In this document: piece by piece, positions 9,983 to 21,775 of the stretch
Position numbering within the stretch: the first letter of the stretch is position 1
How the letters are laid out: the number at the start of each line of letters is the position of its first letter
Assembly (NCBI GenBank): GCA_963995505.1
Contig: OZ023187.1
Coordinates: 16,964,584-17,028,583, forward strand
Direction: 5' to 3'
Length of the DNA stretch: 64,000 bases
Origin: Hypericum androsaemum
Lineage: Eukaryota > Streptophyta > Magnoliopsida > Malpighiales > Hypericaceae
Translations under genes and position numbers: made by a program
Notes under the pieces: model-generated
What the model was told of the DNA's origin: nothing
What the model saw: only the letters and a program-made list of their open reading frames with translations
Databases searched by the model: none

Positions 9983-12900
9983 ATGTCCAAATTTCCATAC
10001 AATCCTCTCCGGCGTCCCCAAGCTCTAATCATCTTAATGTCTTTCCATGTCGTCTTCCTCTTTGTTTCCTCTGCAACTCCTGAAACAATAGAAGCAAGAT
10101 CCCTTCTTAGATGGAAAGCCAGCCTTGATGGCCCCAGCCAGTCCTTCCTTTCTTCATGGACAGCTACTGCCAGCCATTGTACCAGCTGGTACGGTGTCCA
10201 CTGCAATTCCGGAGCTGCAAGAAGTGTTACCAACATCACCCTGGAAAGTTGTGGCTTGAAAGGTACCTTCCACACTTTCCACTTCTTGTCCTTCCCCAAC
10301 CTCGTCCATCTCGACCTCTTTAACAACTCCTTCTATGGGTCTATCCCTCCCATGATCTGTAATCTTACCAAGATACATATCCTTGATTTGGGCTTCAATC
10401 ATTTCTCAGGAAGCATCCCTGACGACATCGGAAATCTTGCCTCACTTGAAATTATTGCTTTGGGTAACAATTCTCTGTCCGGCTCGATTCCCATATCCAT
10501 TGGAAACTTGCATAACTTGTCCGGTCTTTATCTTTGGGAAAATGAAATTGCCGACGTCATACCAGCTGAGATTGGCAACTTGAGATCTCTTACTGAACTT
10601 GATTTGTTAGCCAATAACTTATCCAGACCAATTCCACCTTCAATAGGTATGCTGACATCTCTAGATGATCTTGACTTGAGTAGAAATCTTCTCACAGGTT
10701 CCATCCCTGCTTCTATAGGCAACTTGTCAAAGCTTTCCTATTTGTGTCTTGAGGTCAATCGCCTCACCGGAAGTCTTCCATCAGAACTCAACAATCTTCA
10801 TCACCTACAACAATTCAGCATAAACAATAACAACTTACGAGGACGTTTAGCAAAAAATATATGTCTTGGTGGTCAACTTCAATTCCTCTTCGTACATAAT
10901 AATTTTTTAACTGGCCCAATCCCACAAAGCGTGAGAAATTGTAGTAGCTTGTTAAGAGTCCACCTTGAGAAAAACCTACTCATTGGGAACATATCCGAAG
11001 CTTTCGGTATACACCCTCACTTGAACTACATGGACTTGAGCCACAACCAATTTTATGGCCAGTTGTCGTGGAAGTGGGAGCAATTCCACAATCTCTCAGC
11101 AGTTAAACTAACCAACAATAATATCTCTGGCCAAATACCATCTCAGTTAGGAAGAGCACCCAAACTACAGTACCTAGACCTCTCTGCCAATCAAATTTCT
11201 GGAACGATACCCCAAGAACTTGGGAATTTGACTCTATTATATCTTAACCTCGGTGCAAATCAGCTTTCGGGAGAAATTCCTTCCCAAATTGGAGTACTAC
11301 ATGACATTGAAACCATAGACTTCTCGTCCAATAAGTTTCATGGTTCCATTCCCCCACAAATTGGAGATTGCTCCGATTTATTGTTCTTGAACCTCAGCAT
11401 AAATCAACTTGGAGATCGAATCCCTCAAGAGCTAGGGCGTTTGGCCGCTTTGGAAGGCCTCGACCTTAGCCAAAATTTTCTTGAAGAAGAGATCCCTGCA
11501 GGGTTGGGCAACCTACAAAGGCTCGAAACTTTAAATTTATCTCACAACCAATTGTCGGGTAAAATCCCAGCCAGCTTTTCTGGATTGTTGAGTCTGACAA
11601 CGGTGGATATCTCCTTCAACCAATTACAAGGTCATGTCCCTGATTTAAAAGCTTTCCACAACGGTTCTTTTAAAGGAGTCAGAAACAACACAAACTTGTG
11701 CGGAAACATCACCGGGTTAGAGCCGTGTGTCTTTGCCATGTCTCATAAGCCCAAGAAACATCAACAAAAATTTGTAATTATTTTTGTCCCCATTTCTGTG
11801 TCTCTTGTTCTCTTGCTCGTTGGATGCTACAACATTTATAACAGATATAGAAGCAAAAAGCTAAAGAAGGGGGAGCCATGTTTCAAAGATCTTTTTGCAA
11901 TATGGGGTCACGACGAAGAGATGCTATACAAGAATCTTATCGATGCTGTTGAGGAATTCGATCCCAAGTATTGCATTGGGGCAGGAGGGTATGGAATTGT
12001 TTACAAAGCCACACTGCCAATGGGTCGCGTGGTTGCTCTGAAAAAAGTACGAGAGCCACGAGATGATGATGGAACTTCAAATTTGAAAGCTTTCATGAGC
12101 GAGATCCGGGTGTTGACTAGCATCCGGCATCAAAATATTGTTAAGCTCTGGTTACTGCTCCAATCCAATGCACTCATTCTTGGTGTATGAGTTCATTGAG
12201 AGGGGAAGCCTCAGATCCATCTTGAGCAGTGAGGAGGAAGCCTCAAAATTGGGCTGGATAGAGAGAATCAATGTTATCAATGGGATGGCCAAGGCATTGT
12301 CTTACATGCACCATGATTGCTCTCCTCCAATAATTCATCTAGACATCTCCAGCAACAACATTCTTTTGGATATGGACTATCAGGCTCATATATCTGACTT
12401 TGGCACGGCAAGGCTCTTGTTACCTGACGCTTCCAACTGGACATCATTTGCTGGGACAATTGGATACACTGCTCCAGGTATGTAAACTGCAATCTTAATA
12501 TCACTGGCACACATTTAATTATTCTTAAAGGTGTAATTGATAAGAATTATATTTTGTAGAGTTGGCGTACACAATGCAGGTGAATGAAAGGTGTGATGTG
12601 TACAGTTTCGGCGTGGTGGCTCTAGAAGTCATAATGGGAAAGCATCCAGGTGATTTCATATCAAATTTTTCAACGTTGGGAGCAACAACATGTGCATCAA
12701 CTTCGCACTCTTCGCCTCCTATAGTTCATCACCATACTCTCTTCAAGGACATGATTGACCAGCGCCTCTCTCTGCCCGAGGATAGAATCTCGGAGGTTGT
12801 GGCCTATGCAACAAGGCTTGTGTTTGCTTGCTTGAATCATGATCCTGGGGATAGACCAACGATAAGTCAAGTCAGTCTTGAGCTAATCACACCTTGGCCC

Positions 12901-13008
12901 TACTCTACAATAACTGAATGGCCTCGCATGAGCAAGGACTTCTCCTTGATCACTTTGGCGGACTTGTTTCCTCGTTGCGGAATGCATCAGGAGGTAATTA
13001 GTGGCTAA
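9983..13008 (+). pseudogene. MIK2-like: MIK2-type LRR receptor kinase with a 2-bp frameshift
   Basis: Predicted product is a plasma-membrane receptor Ser/Thr kinase of the MIK2 kind; Arabidopsis MIK2 perceives SCOOP peptides. The ATG at 9983 opens a hydrophobic signal peptide, then an LRRNT cap with paired cysteines (about residues 35-90), many 24-residue LRRs, a second cysteine pair, a membrane span ([19 protein letters not shown], about 11778-11835) and a kinase with a glycine loop (GAGGYGIVYKA) and VALKK lysine. Near 12149 two bases are missing relative to the paralogs (AAGCTCTGG versus AAGCTCTATGG), so the frame ends at 12190. Downstream, DFG and the last exon remain intact. HRD reads HLD (CTA at 12339-12341). 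Intron 12478-12559 is GT-AG; exon 2 is 12560-13008. Apart from the deletion it would be 981 aa. An assembly error is possible. Confidence 0.9.
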
Positions 13009-13948
13009 ATTCACTTTGGTCACTAGAGATATTTGCTGGTTAAATGAGCAAATGGACCAACCAGACATATCCACTGTATCTTTTCGTTTTCTCAACTATT
13101 CGGTTCATTGTCATATTTAGGTTTTATTTGTTATTTTAGATTGTAAGTAGTACCCGAGGGCAGAATAGTAAATAGGAGTTAGCTGGGTGCCATCCCCCAA
13201 CTTCTATACTTTATATACTATTAATGAATGAAAAGCAAGGTTCATGTTTGAGAATACAAACAAAATCTATTACAATCAATTTCCACATTCTCTTCCTCTT
13301 TCTTCTACGTCACATACCCGCCATTTTCATTTTTCACCCGATCTTCAAAGCTCATTCTCCGCCCTATTGAGTTTCCAGGAACACGTGGATGAATATGAAA
13401 CAACCTCACTCACTACGTCTCTATGGCCTGTTTTTATAATTTGCTTCTAAAACTCTCAATCTTTCTCTTCAGTTACCATAAGTCAATTGCTGGAGATTAT
13501 TGTTACAAACGTAGGCCCATTATCAACGTTAGTTATTTAGTGGTAATCCATATTTGAACTGACAAATTTCTCGTAAACAGATTTTAAGACACCTAGCTTA
13601 ATGAACAAATTTGATACTTCTAGTTAATTAGAATAATTATATTCTAAGTAGATTTAATATGTTGGTATTAATATCTTACTTAAAATAAGTAGGAATGCCT
13701 ACCTAACAAATAGTAAGCATTGTACTATACCAACGTATCAGAGTTGGAACATTTAAAAATACATGTTAAATAATTATTCAGAAACTTTGTCACATCTTAA
13801 AATCTGATCCTGCTCAAATTAGTAGATTTAGTATTATCCCGTGTTCAGGTCGCCCGCCCGAATTCTTTACCCGACCACCTCCCCTCTTCTTCTTCTCCTC
13901 GAACCTAAACCCTTAAACCTTAGAAAACCCACAAGGCCAGCACTTTCA
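13009..13948. other. Receptor 3' flank leading to a DTW copy
   Basis: Nearly collinear with 55396-56398, the flank of the receptor at 51996. It includes the shared TTAGCTGGGTGCCATCCCCC phrase and a sequence that leads directly into a DTW-gene copy in both places. This shows that receptor plus DTW gene duplicated as one unit. No gene is seen. Confidence 0.6.
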
Positions 13949-14330
13949 ATGGCCGAACCAAGCTTCCAGAAGTGACCCACCTGCCCAAATTGCTCCAAAC
14001 CGACCCGTATCTGCCTGTGCACCCGGATCCGGACCCTCGGCCACGACAACAAGGTAAGCGTCACCATCGTCCAGCACAGTTTAGAGACCAAGCACCCTCT
14101 TAATTCCGCTAGGTTAGCCAGGCTCGGGCTTAAAAAATGTCAGCTTGCACTCTGTTTCCGATGTCCATTTCGGTGCCCCGTCCGTTATCCGGTTGGTCGA
14201 ACCGGATCATGGAAATGGAGGGGAAAGATTGGACCTTGATGGGCAAGATGGTAATTTTGTGGTAATTCGAGGGAAGATGTTGTTGTTGTTGCTGATATTA
14301 AGATGTTGTTCTTGATGCATTCCTCGTTGA
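13949..14330 (+). pseudogene. DTW-domain gene fragment, N-terminal part only
   Basis: Matches the N-terminus of the gene at 56399: the cysteine cluster CPNCSKPTRICLC, then VSVTIVQHSLETKHPLNSARLARLGL. The CGA arginine codon after SFQK is TGA here, a stop. Unlike the 56399 copy it keeps the NSARLARLGL stretch. It fades out near 14310 and meets receptor 3'-end sequence. Confidence 0.8.
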
Positions 14331-15000
14331 GGAATGCATCAGCAAGTGATTAGTGGCCAACTGGGAGCTATTTGCTTGTTAAACGGGTCTATAGACCAAC
14401 TAACCCTATCCACTTTATATTTCTGTTTTTGCTGTTTTCGGCCCATTATCATATTTAGGCTTCATTTGTTACTTCAGCTTGAATGAGTCGACTTGATATT
14501 TTGGCATTCTAATCACAAAGAAGAGTTTTCAGGTTTTTCTTTTTGTAACTAGATCCCGAGGCAGAAATAGTAAATAGAAGTTAGCTGGGTGCCATCCCCC
14601 AACTTCTGTACTATATAACTTATCAACGAATGAAAAGTAAGGTTCATGTTTGAAAATAAGAACGAAATCTGTTATAACCAATTTCCACACTCTCTTTCTC
14701 TCTCTTCTACATCACACGCATCCGTTGTTTCCATCCATCTTCCTGGAACTCGTGGATCAATATGAAACATCCTCTCTCTCTCGCTCACTCTCTCTGTCGG
14801 TTCTGAATAATTTTTCTTTTTTGTTAATGCTCTGTTTTTAAAATTTTCTTCTCAAGTCTAAACTCTCAATCGTTCTCTTCAGCTACCATAAGTCAATTGC
14901 TGGATTACGCAGTGGATACCCAGGATTCTTGTTACAAACACGTAGGCCCATTATTAACCGGAATTGTTTCAAGCAGTAGCAAACTTTACTTAAAAATCTT
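14325..15000 (+). pseudogene. Receptor 3' end and trailer relic
   Basis: GAGGAATGCATCAGCAAGTGATTAGTGG matches the last codons of the receptor (GMHQEVISG) and is followed by the usual receptor 3' flank to about 14950. No kinase sequence precedes it; the DTW fragment joins directly, so this is a deletion junction. Confidence 0.7.
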
Positions 15001-15175
15001 TGGTTTAAACGTACTAGTTAAAAAATTACTTCTAGTTCGACTCTAATATTGAGATCAATAAAACATGCAGGCCCATTCCTTCGATGTTGCTATTCAAACC
15101 TGGGCCCACTGGATTGGGAAATTTGAAATGATTAAAATCCGAAAGACTTAATAGGTAAAACAGCGTCACCGCCAC

Positions 15176-15562
15176 GGGAGCGAATTTGGTCCTGGAAGGC
15201 CAAATCCAACCAGGGCCATCCTGGGCGATTCAATGGTCAATTTAGTTATGATTCAATGGTTCACTTAATTATGATTCAATGGTCTACCTAGTTATGATTC
15301 AATGGTCCGTTTTTTCCTGTCCCAGATAAATCGGGGTCCGTCCCAGTTACCCAGTTACGATTCAATGGTTTACTCAGTTACGATTCAATGGTTTACTCAA
15401 TTACGATTCAATGGTTTACCCAGTTATGATTCAATGGTTGCAGACTTTTTTTATTTTGCACCCTCGTATTTCTGCATTTTTATAAAATAGTCCCCGCGTG
15501 TCCTTCAATAAAAATCCTCCAGCACCGTGCTGGATTTGGCCTCCAGAACCAAATCCGGTCCC
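15176..15562. mobile_element. Mutator-like non-autonomous element carrying a minisatellite
   Basis: Inverted termini of about 33 bp: the left end begins GGGAGCGAATTTGGTCCTGG and the right end, read on the other strand, begins GGGACCGGATTTGGTTCTGG; both continue with GGCCAAATCCA. A perfect 9-bp direct duplication, CACCGCCAC, flanks the element (15167-15175 and 15563-15571), as expected for Mutator-like transposition. The paralogous sequence at 2480-2700 lacks it. The interior contains tandem copies of a short unit and no coding sequence. Confidence 0.82.
15218..15440 (+). repeat. Minisatellite, about 23-bp unit
   Basis: The phrase GATTCAATGG occurs eight times, mostly at 23-bp spacing, with linkers such as TTTACTCAGTTAC. 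One interruption lies at about 15309-15352. It sits inside the Mutator-like element. Confidence 0.85.
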
Positions 15563-15676
15563 CACCGCCACCGCCTCTCCTTCCAATGGAATCCTTCCCA
15601 AATAGAATCCTAACTGGAAACTCCCAAAATTAAACCCTAATCTTTCACAGTAACTCCAGCTCCCAAAATTAAATAG

Positions 15677-16447
15677 TTTTTTTTGGTAGAAAAGGTGGGT
15701 CAAACCCCTTATATAAATACGACAGAAAGGTCCGAATACATCAGAAATAACCTGTCAATCCGTAATCCTCATCCTGACAGCTATTACTACTGGTCTCAGT
15801 ATCGGGATCTCCTCTTTCAAGATTGCGGCCGCCGACCTCAGTAAAACCCTCCGGAGTTAAAAACCCAGTAGAAAAACCCGCATCAAGAGCAAAAGAGTAC
15901 CTCGGAAAGGTCATGGTGACCCGCCTTGACGTTAATACCGCTGGATCTGATCCCTCTAAATCATTCCTTGCCACACGAACACAGCGGGGAAGGCTAACTC
16001 CCCACAGGTCCTTTAGATATACCTCAGTGCAAAAATCTAACAGTACATCGGATACTACGTAGTCATGCGAGACTCTTAGAACGTGCTTGGAGAGCACATC
16101 TGCCAGTCGGTTGCCCTCCCGCCAAATGTGCTGTATGTTAATCTCCTAGTCTTTCGTTAGCAGCTCTCGCGCCCTCGAGATCAGTGCCGCCAAAGGATGG
16201 GCATGGTCACAATCTCGTCCCACACAGAGGATGGCCAGTGACGAGTCCACCTCCACCTGAACTCTTTGAAACCCCTTCTCCCATGTCAGCTCAAGCTCCA
16301 GGACCAAGGCCCAGAGCTCCGCAGCCAGGGAAGTACATCTACCAATGCTCTTGATGAATCCTGATACCTAAAAACCACCCGAGTCGCGAATAATACCACC
16401 AGCACTAGCAGGTCCCGAATTGCCCATCAAAGTTCTGTCTGTTTTTC
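15677..16447 (-). mobile_element. 5'-truncated LINE with an RNase H domain remnant
   Basis: On the minus strand the segment reads as the C-terminal RNase H-like domain of plant non-LTR elements: GNSGPASAGGIIRDSGG, AAELWALVLELELTW, VEVDSSLAI, and IQHIWREGNRLADVLSK. In-frame stops break it (for example after GGF near 16370). The 3' end is a short A-tract, seen as T at 15677-15684. A 12-bp direct duplication flanks it: AAAATTAAATAG (15665-15676) and AAAATTATTTAG (16448-16459), two mismatches. The same family's tail is at 41949-42180. Confidence 0.82.
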
Positions 16448-17640
16448 AAAATTATTTAGTTGAGGAAGAATGATTGAACCGTTAGTATTTTAACCTTCCC
16501 TTCGATAAAGATATTACACGAACTAGCGTTTACCACCGAATCAGTGACCCCAATTTCTAGTCAACCTACCAGTGGATGATAGTTTGTTTGATTTAAATTT
16601 TGTCAATATAAAAAATATTATTGGAGGAGTGCCTTGCTAAAACCAGTCTGATGAGACTAGCAGAGGTTAGAGAAAGATCCAGTCCACCGTTGGCTAGTAG
16701 CTCTTTTTCCACCGTGATTTGTTCACTATTAAAGTGGGTTTATCACATGGTTGATATAATTCCGAACTTCGCTTAATAAAGCAAAAAGCGTATTGAAGAT
16801 TTCCACGCTAAAAAAGAAGAATTATTTTTTTGACTAAAAATATAACCAAAAGAACTCAGCTTACCAATTGTATTGTATTAAGGTGTGCGCATTAACATCC
16901 AAAAGAACTTCATCTTATTGTTTGCGTCTAATCATGTTATCAATGACCATATATAAATTTGAATCATTGAGTTCAAATACCTTGGATTTGAAGTTGGAGG
17001 TTTTGAGGATTTCTAGGTTATCAACGTAATTGCCAATATGAGAGAGAAAGACGATGTGTAACTGACGTGGTCATCTACGCGAACATAATTTGTAAAAAAT
17101 AATCATAGCTAAAAATTTGTAATCGAAAGAGTGAATTAGGAAAATATATCATCACTAATAATAAAATAAACTTTTTTCCTGAAAATTAGGACATACTTTT
17201 GTTCTACCCTAGAACGCGCTCTTTTTTGTTGGATGGGTTCCAATGGCTAGAACGCGCTTCTTTTTTCCACCGTGATTTCCATATTTTGGCACTCGACTTG
17301 ACTAGAGAATTGTTAAATTAGGGAAAAGGCATCGACCTATCGACCTGCAACAAGACAGAGAGGAGAATGGTATGTTTTTATGAAAATGTTGAATCTTATT
17401 AATTTTATGTTATGTTATGTACATGTATAACAAAAGTGGAATTCTCACGTGTATTTTGTATGTGGTTGCAGGCTTGCAGTCACGAGGCCAAGTAAAAAAT
17501 TCACCCATAGTATAAAAATTTGGGAAAAAATTACAACGAGAAAAAAAAACTGTCTAGATTACTGCTTAGAGACTGGTATGTATTCTCAAAGAGTGGGAAA
17601 TCCCAACAGGAGCCCAGCTTCATTGCATATTTTCTAATGA
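16448..17640. repeat. Degenerate intergenic repeat unit, copy 3
   Basis: Matches 2805-5110 in patches: ATTGAACCGTTAGTATT near 16472, TTGAGTTCAAATACCTTGG near 16967, the stretch before GGAGAATGGTATG near 17350, and CAAAGAGTGGGAAA near 17587. It is more diverged than the other copies and so probably older. No gene. Confidence 0.6.
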
Positions 17641-18439
17641 GTTTATCTCGTGAATGATGTGAATCTTAACCTCGTTTAAGACGTATCAGAAAATTTCATT
17701 CTCCAAAAAGCAAAAGAACTCAACTTACCGTCTTTTTTGTCTGGGAAGGAACAAAGAGTCTCACCTTCCCGTCATTTGCGTCTAATCAACGACCGGATAT
17801 AAAAATAATCAAAGTTAAATAGTCTTTTTTATATAAGCAAATTCTAATACCTCTAAAAAAACACCAGAATTATTTCACCAATTGTATGTAAATACAGCAC
17901 CAAAGGTGCTAGATAAACGGTTATCAAAGTTAAATCATGATAAACACTATGTAGTATAACCCAAGATCCCACAATAGTTACACCCGAGATTTTCACCAAA
18001 TTCGCCATAGTGTGAGGTTTTTTAGGGCTGGTTTTAAAACCCTTCCATTACTTGTTAGTGTTACTACAGATGAAAACAAAGTGGATAGACAATAGATTAA
18101 AAATAGATAAGCTAGACATAACACGATAGAACATAGATACAATGTTAGATCCATCGTTGGCAACAAAGCAAATTTGGTTTCAGGGCTATGATATCAACTA
18201 GAAGAACCAACAACTAGTCGAAAGCAGAGAGAGCTAACCGAGGTTATGCTCACCAATATGCTCGTAGTTCCTCTATTCCCATAGTGCCCATTACGTCACA
18301 CTCGATCAATAACTCCAAGCAATACAACTAAAACTTCAGAGTTGAATTGATTGTGGGTTAGTGGGCCTTAGTTGAATATAGCCCAATACTTGTAACAGGG
18401 GATAGTATCAGGGGAAGAATAGAGATACTAAAGACGATC
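17641..18439. other. Stretch with no supported gene
   Basis: AT-rich DNA. The part around 17750-17800 still matches the end of the intergenic unit (GTCTAATCAACGACCG). A sequence near 18179-18200 reads on the minus strand like a diverged Met-tRNA primer site (TGATATCATAGCC), which hints at an old LTR element, but I found no LTR pair. Confidence 0.3.
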
Positions 18440-20262
18440 TTGACGATTTACCAAATATACGACTTGCAGCCTGTTCTCGTCTCTCTCTCTCTCTCTCTCT
18501 CTCTATTCTTCAATCTCGATAACTGTTCCCGCCAAATCCCTCCCGCCATTGACGGCCTGGGACTTGACAAGTCTAATGATGCGCAGAAAGAACATGAAAC
18601 TACCGTCAATGCAATGTTTAGAAAGAAACAATATAATAGTAGTCAGAGTGGTACATTGAAAATCAAGGGAAAGTGCCAAGATAAACCTCTGTTGGTGCTG
18701 CTAGACTCGGGCAGTACTTTTAGCTTCATCGATGACAAAATTGTGAAATGGTTCTCTCTCAAATCTGATGACAAAATTGTAGTCACTATTGCCAATGGAG
18801 AAATGATGACCAGTAGAGATCAATGCAAGGAATTTCAATGGCAAATAGGGGGTCAGTAATTCAGCAGGGTCATGAGAATTTTGAAGCTAGGCGGATACAA
18901 TATGGTCTTGGGCACTGATTAGATGAAGGGAGAAAAACTAGGGACCTCAGTTGAGTTTTTTTTTTGGAAGATGCAAGCTATTGTAAAAAAGGATGGCAAA
19001 TTGACAGTCTTGAACGGCATGGGTGAAGATGAGCTGCACCAGTTACAGTCGATGAAAGCTAATTCTGCAGAACTTGATTTTGCAGACTGTTACCTTGTGG
19101 ATTGTGGCCAGTTGTAGAAGTCAGTTGGAAAAGGTGAAGGAAGTCCAATTAAAGAGATATTTTGGTGTAATTCTCTGGTGTTTTTTGGTGATGCAATACA
19201 AATTTTACCTTTCCAAAAAAAAAAAGAGATATTTTGGTTGACAGAAGATCAAACCGTCAAGAAGGTGTAGCATATCAAGAATGCAGACACTATATTGCAA
19301 CAAAATCTGTAGCAGTTGCTGGATCAATTTGAGGATATCTTCCAAGAACCAGCTACTCTTCCTCTTCCTCTCCAGTTTGATCACGAGATAACTCTGATTC
19401 CAGGAGCTAAACCAGTTAGTGTGAGACCCTACAGGTATCCTTATTTAAAAAAAACAGAGATTGAGAACCAAGTTAGAGCATTGTTACAATCTGCTTTTAT
19501 TCAGCCTAGCAAAAACCCGTTTGCTTCCCCTGTTTTGTTGGTTAAGAAGAAAGATGGCACATTGAAAATGTGCATCGATTATAAACAATTAATCAACATC
19601 ATAGTGAAGAACAAGTTTCTCATCCCGATGATCGATGACCTTTTAGATGAACTGCATGGAGCAACTATTTTTTGTAAATTGGACCTGAGATTCGGGTATC
19701 ACCAAATAAGGACGAGGGAGGAGGATGTCCAAAAGACAACATTTCAAACTCATCACGGTCATTTCGAGTTTGAAGTAATGCCTTTCGGTCTCACCAACGC
19801 ACTTGCAAGTTTCCAGGCTTTAATGAACACTGTATTTAGGACGTATTTGAGGAGTTTCATCCTCGTTTTTTTTATGATGTGTTGATTTACAGCAGAACCA
19901 GGGAGGAGCACTTGCAGCATCTGGCCGTGGCTTTGGACATCTTTAGGTAGCAATAATTTTATGCTAAGTTGAGTAAAATTGTGTTTGGAGCGAGTCAGAT
20001 TGAGTACTTGGGACATTTGATAACTAGAGAGGGAGTTGGTACGGATCCAGGTAAGATTGAGGCCATGACTTCTTGGCAACTTCCTAAATCTGTCTCTGAT
20101 GTGCATAAATTTATTGTATTAACAAGGTATTATAAAAAGTTTGTTAAGAAGGGAGGGTTGTGTTAATATCTAGACCACTGTATGATCTACTTAAGAAGGG
20201 AGGTTTACATGGATCACAGCAGCTGAAGCAGCATTTCATCGATTACTTCAAAATTTTATCAA
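18440..20262 (+). pseudogene. Ty3/gypsy pol remains: protease and reverse transcriptase
   Basis: A (CT)n tract at 18480-18503 is followed by a protease-like frame (LLVLLDSGSTFSFID, near 18687). Reverse transcriptase runs from 19316: PFASPVLLVKKKDGT, CIDYKQLN-like, FCKLDLRFGYHQIR and VMPFGLTNA. The active-site region reads VFFMMC because of a frameshift near 19875; the other frame shows YDVLIYS. Later pieces are QIEYLGHLIT (near 20000) and RPLYDLLKKGG (near 20175). Stops and frameshifts are numerous. No integrase, RNase H or LTR pair is seen. It is an old fragment. Confidence 0.85.
19167..19222 (+). mobile_element. Very short LINE-type insertion
   Basis: A segment of about 56 bp ending TTTTACCTTTCC plus an A-run interrupts the gypsy remnant. 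The 16-mer AAAGAGATATTTTGGT occurs on both sides (19151-19166 and 19223-19238), a perfect target duplication. This is the signature of an extremely 5'-truncated LINE copy. Confidence 0.75.
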
Positions 20263-21179
20263 ATTTTACATGGAAAAAGCATCCAAAGTTTCGCTCTAAT
20301 CGAACGATATTTTATCATTGATGAATTTCACCCTTAACGTGTGTTGCTCCCTGAAATCCGTGAAATTCCTTTATGTTCCAAGTAAGAAACTAAGATTTTC
20401 TCCTTAAAAAAATAAAAATTTCTCACTCTATCTCTCACCCTAAATTTGTTCAACTACCATTAGATAACTGAATTTTCCATTATTGTCCAAATTACTTTTA
20501 TGGTTCTCATAGTTATATTCGGCTCATCTTTCCAAAGTTTGCCGCATCAATTTGTCGTGGACCAGGTTGTCAGATCCTACAATTTTTATTTTAAATTGTC
20601 AAAATATTTTTTTTTTGAGATTTTGGAGATTTTTTAATGAGAAACGAGAGAGGCGCAAGTTAAACACGGTTGTGACACTAGAACTAGGACATAAATAATA
20701 ATTCTGTTGGTTGACCACGGTCGTTAGAACTTGGCAGCTCTTTTTCCATATTGATATAGCAATAGTGATTTGTTATTGGTAAACGTGAAAAAATAGCAAA
20801 CGTGATTTGCAGCCATTCAATCAAAGTCACTTTTTTTTTTCCGTTGTTAAAAATTTGCCTATGAATTTGAGATTCCAGCGGTTAAGAAGAGGGAAAAGTG
20901 CAGTCAACTAGAATCAACTTGTACATATATTAAAAGATCCAACATATAGTGGTGTGTGGAAATATACGCGGGTCTTAGGCACTCAACGTAACAAGTATTG
21001 GTTGTTGTTCTTTTCGTGTATTGTTTAATGCCAAGGAATGATGAACAACTGGCTGCTTCTTCTTCTTCTTCTTTTTGTGTATTGTTTGAACGCTAGGAGA
21101 TCAATGGTTCTGTGTGTTGACCGCGGTCTTTAAAACTTTGTAGCTCTTTTTCCCAACGTTATTTGCACGCCAATTAAAG
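20263..21179. other. Receptor upstream module, no gene
   Basis: From about 20590 it shares sequence with 22310-23340 and 44230-45000, for example GAGATTTTGGAGATT, CACGGTTGTGACACTAG and TTGGTTGACCACGGTCGTTA. The palindrome GACCGCGGTC occurs near 21120. It leads into a receptor relic. Confidence 0.5.
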
Positions 21180-21775
21180 ATTTAACGTGTAGCGTATCTG
21201 ACATTGGCACGGCAATGTTCTTGTTGCCCGACACTTCCAACTGGACATCATTGTTCCTGTATGTAAACTTCATAAATCTTACTCCTTAAGCATGTATCTG
21301 TTAGTTTTGGCATTTGACAACCGGAGTGATGAGACTTTTTCTTGTGGAGTTGGCGTATGCAATGAAGGTGAACAAAAAATGTGATGTGTATAGCTTCGGT
21401 GTGGTGGCTCTAGAAGTCATAATGGGAAACCATCCGGGTGATCTCATATCAGCTCTTTTACCATCAGCAGCAACATCAGTTCCATCAGCATCTCACACTC
21501 CATCTCCTAGAACTGACCATCACACTACTATCTTCAAGAACGTGACCGACCAACGCCTCTGTCATCCCGAGGACGGCATCTCGGAGGCTGTGGTTTATGC
21601 GACAAGGCTTGCATTTTATTGCGTGAAAGTCGATCGGGGGGAAGGCTGACCATGGGATAAGTTAGGTTGAAGCTAATAACACCAAGGCCTTTCTCGACAA
21701 TAACTGAATGGCCACCTAGGGCCAAGGACTTCTCCTTGATCACTTTAGGGGACTTGCTACCTCGTTCAATGAACT
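21180..21775 (+). pseudogene. MIK2-type receptor kinase relic
   Basis: A short kinase piece around DFG (VSDIGTAMFLLPDTSNWTS, F of DFG changed to I) is cut off before the intron. The last exon follows from 21348 ([20 protein letters not shown]). The splice acceptor is lost: the copies have TGTAG|AG, this one has TGTGG|AG. A frameshift ends the exon at 21649, after which homology to the receptor C-terminus continues to 21775. Confidence 0.82.

Noticed and set aside
9943..10722. Minus-strand frames opposite receptor LRRs (also near 26.9-27.2 and 52.1-54.2 kb)
   Set aside because: They are antisense shadows of the LRR coding sequence, appearing at the same place in each paralog.
15218..15440. 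CRISPR-like array
   Set aside because: The units are adjacent 23-bp tandem repeats with no unique spacers, inside a plant transposon.
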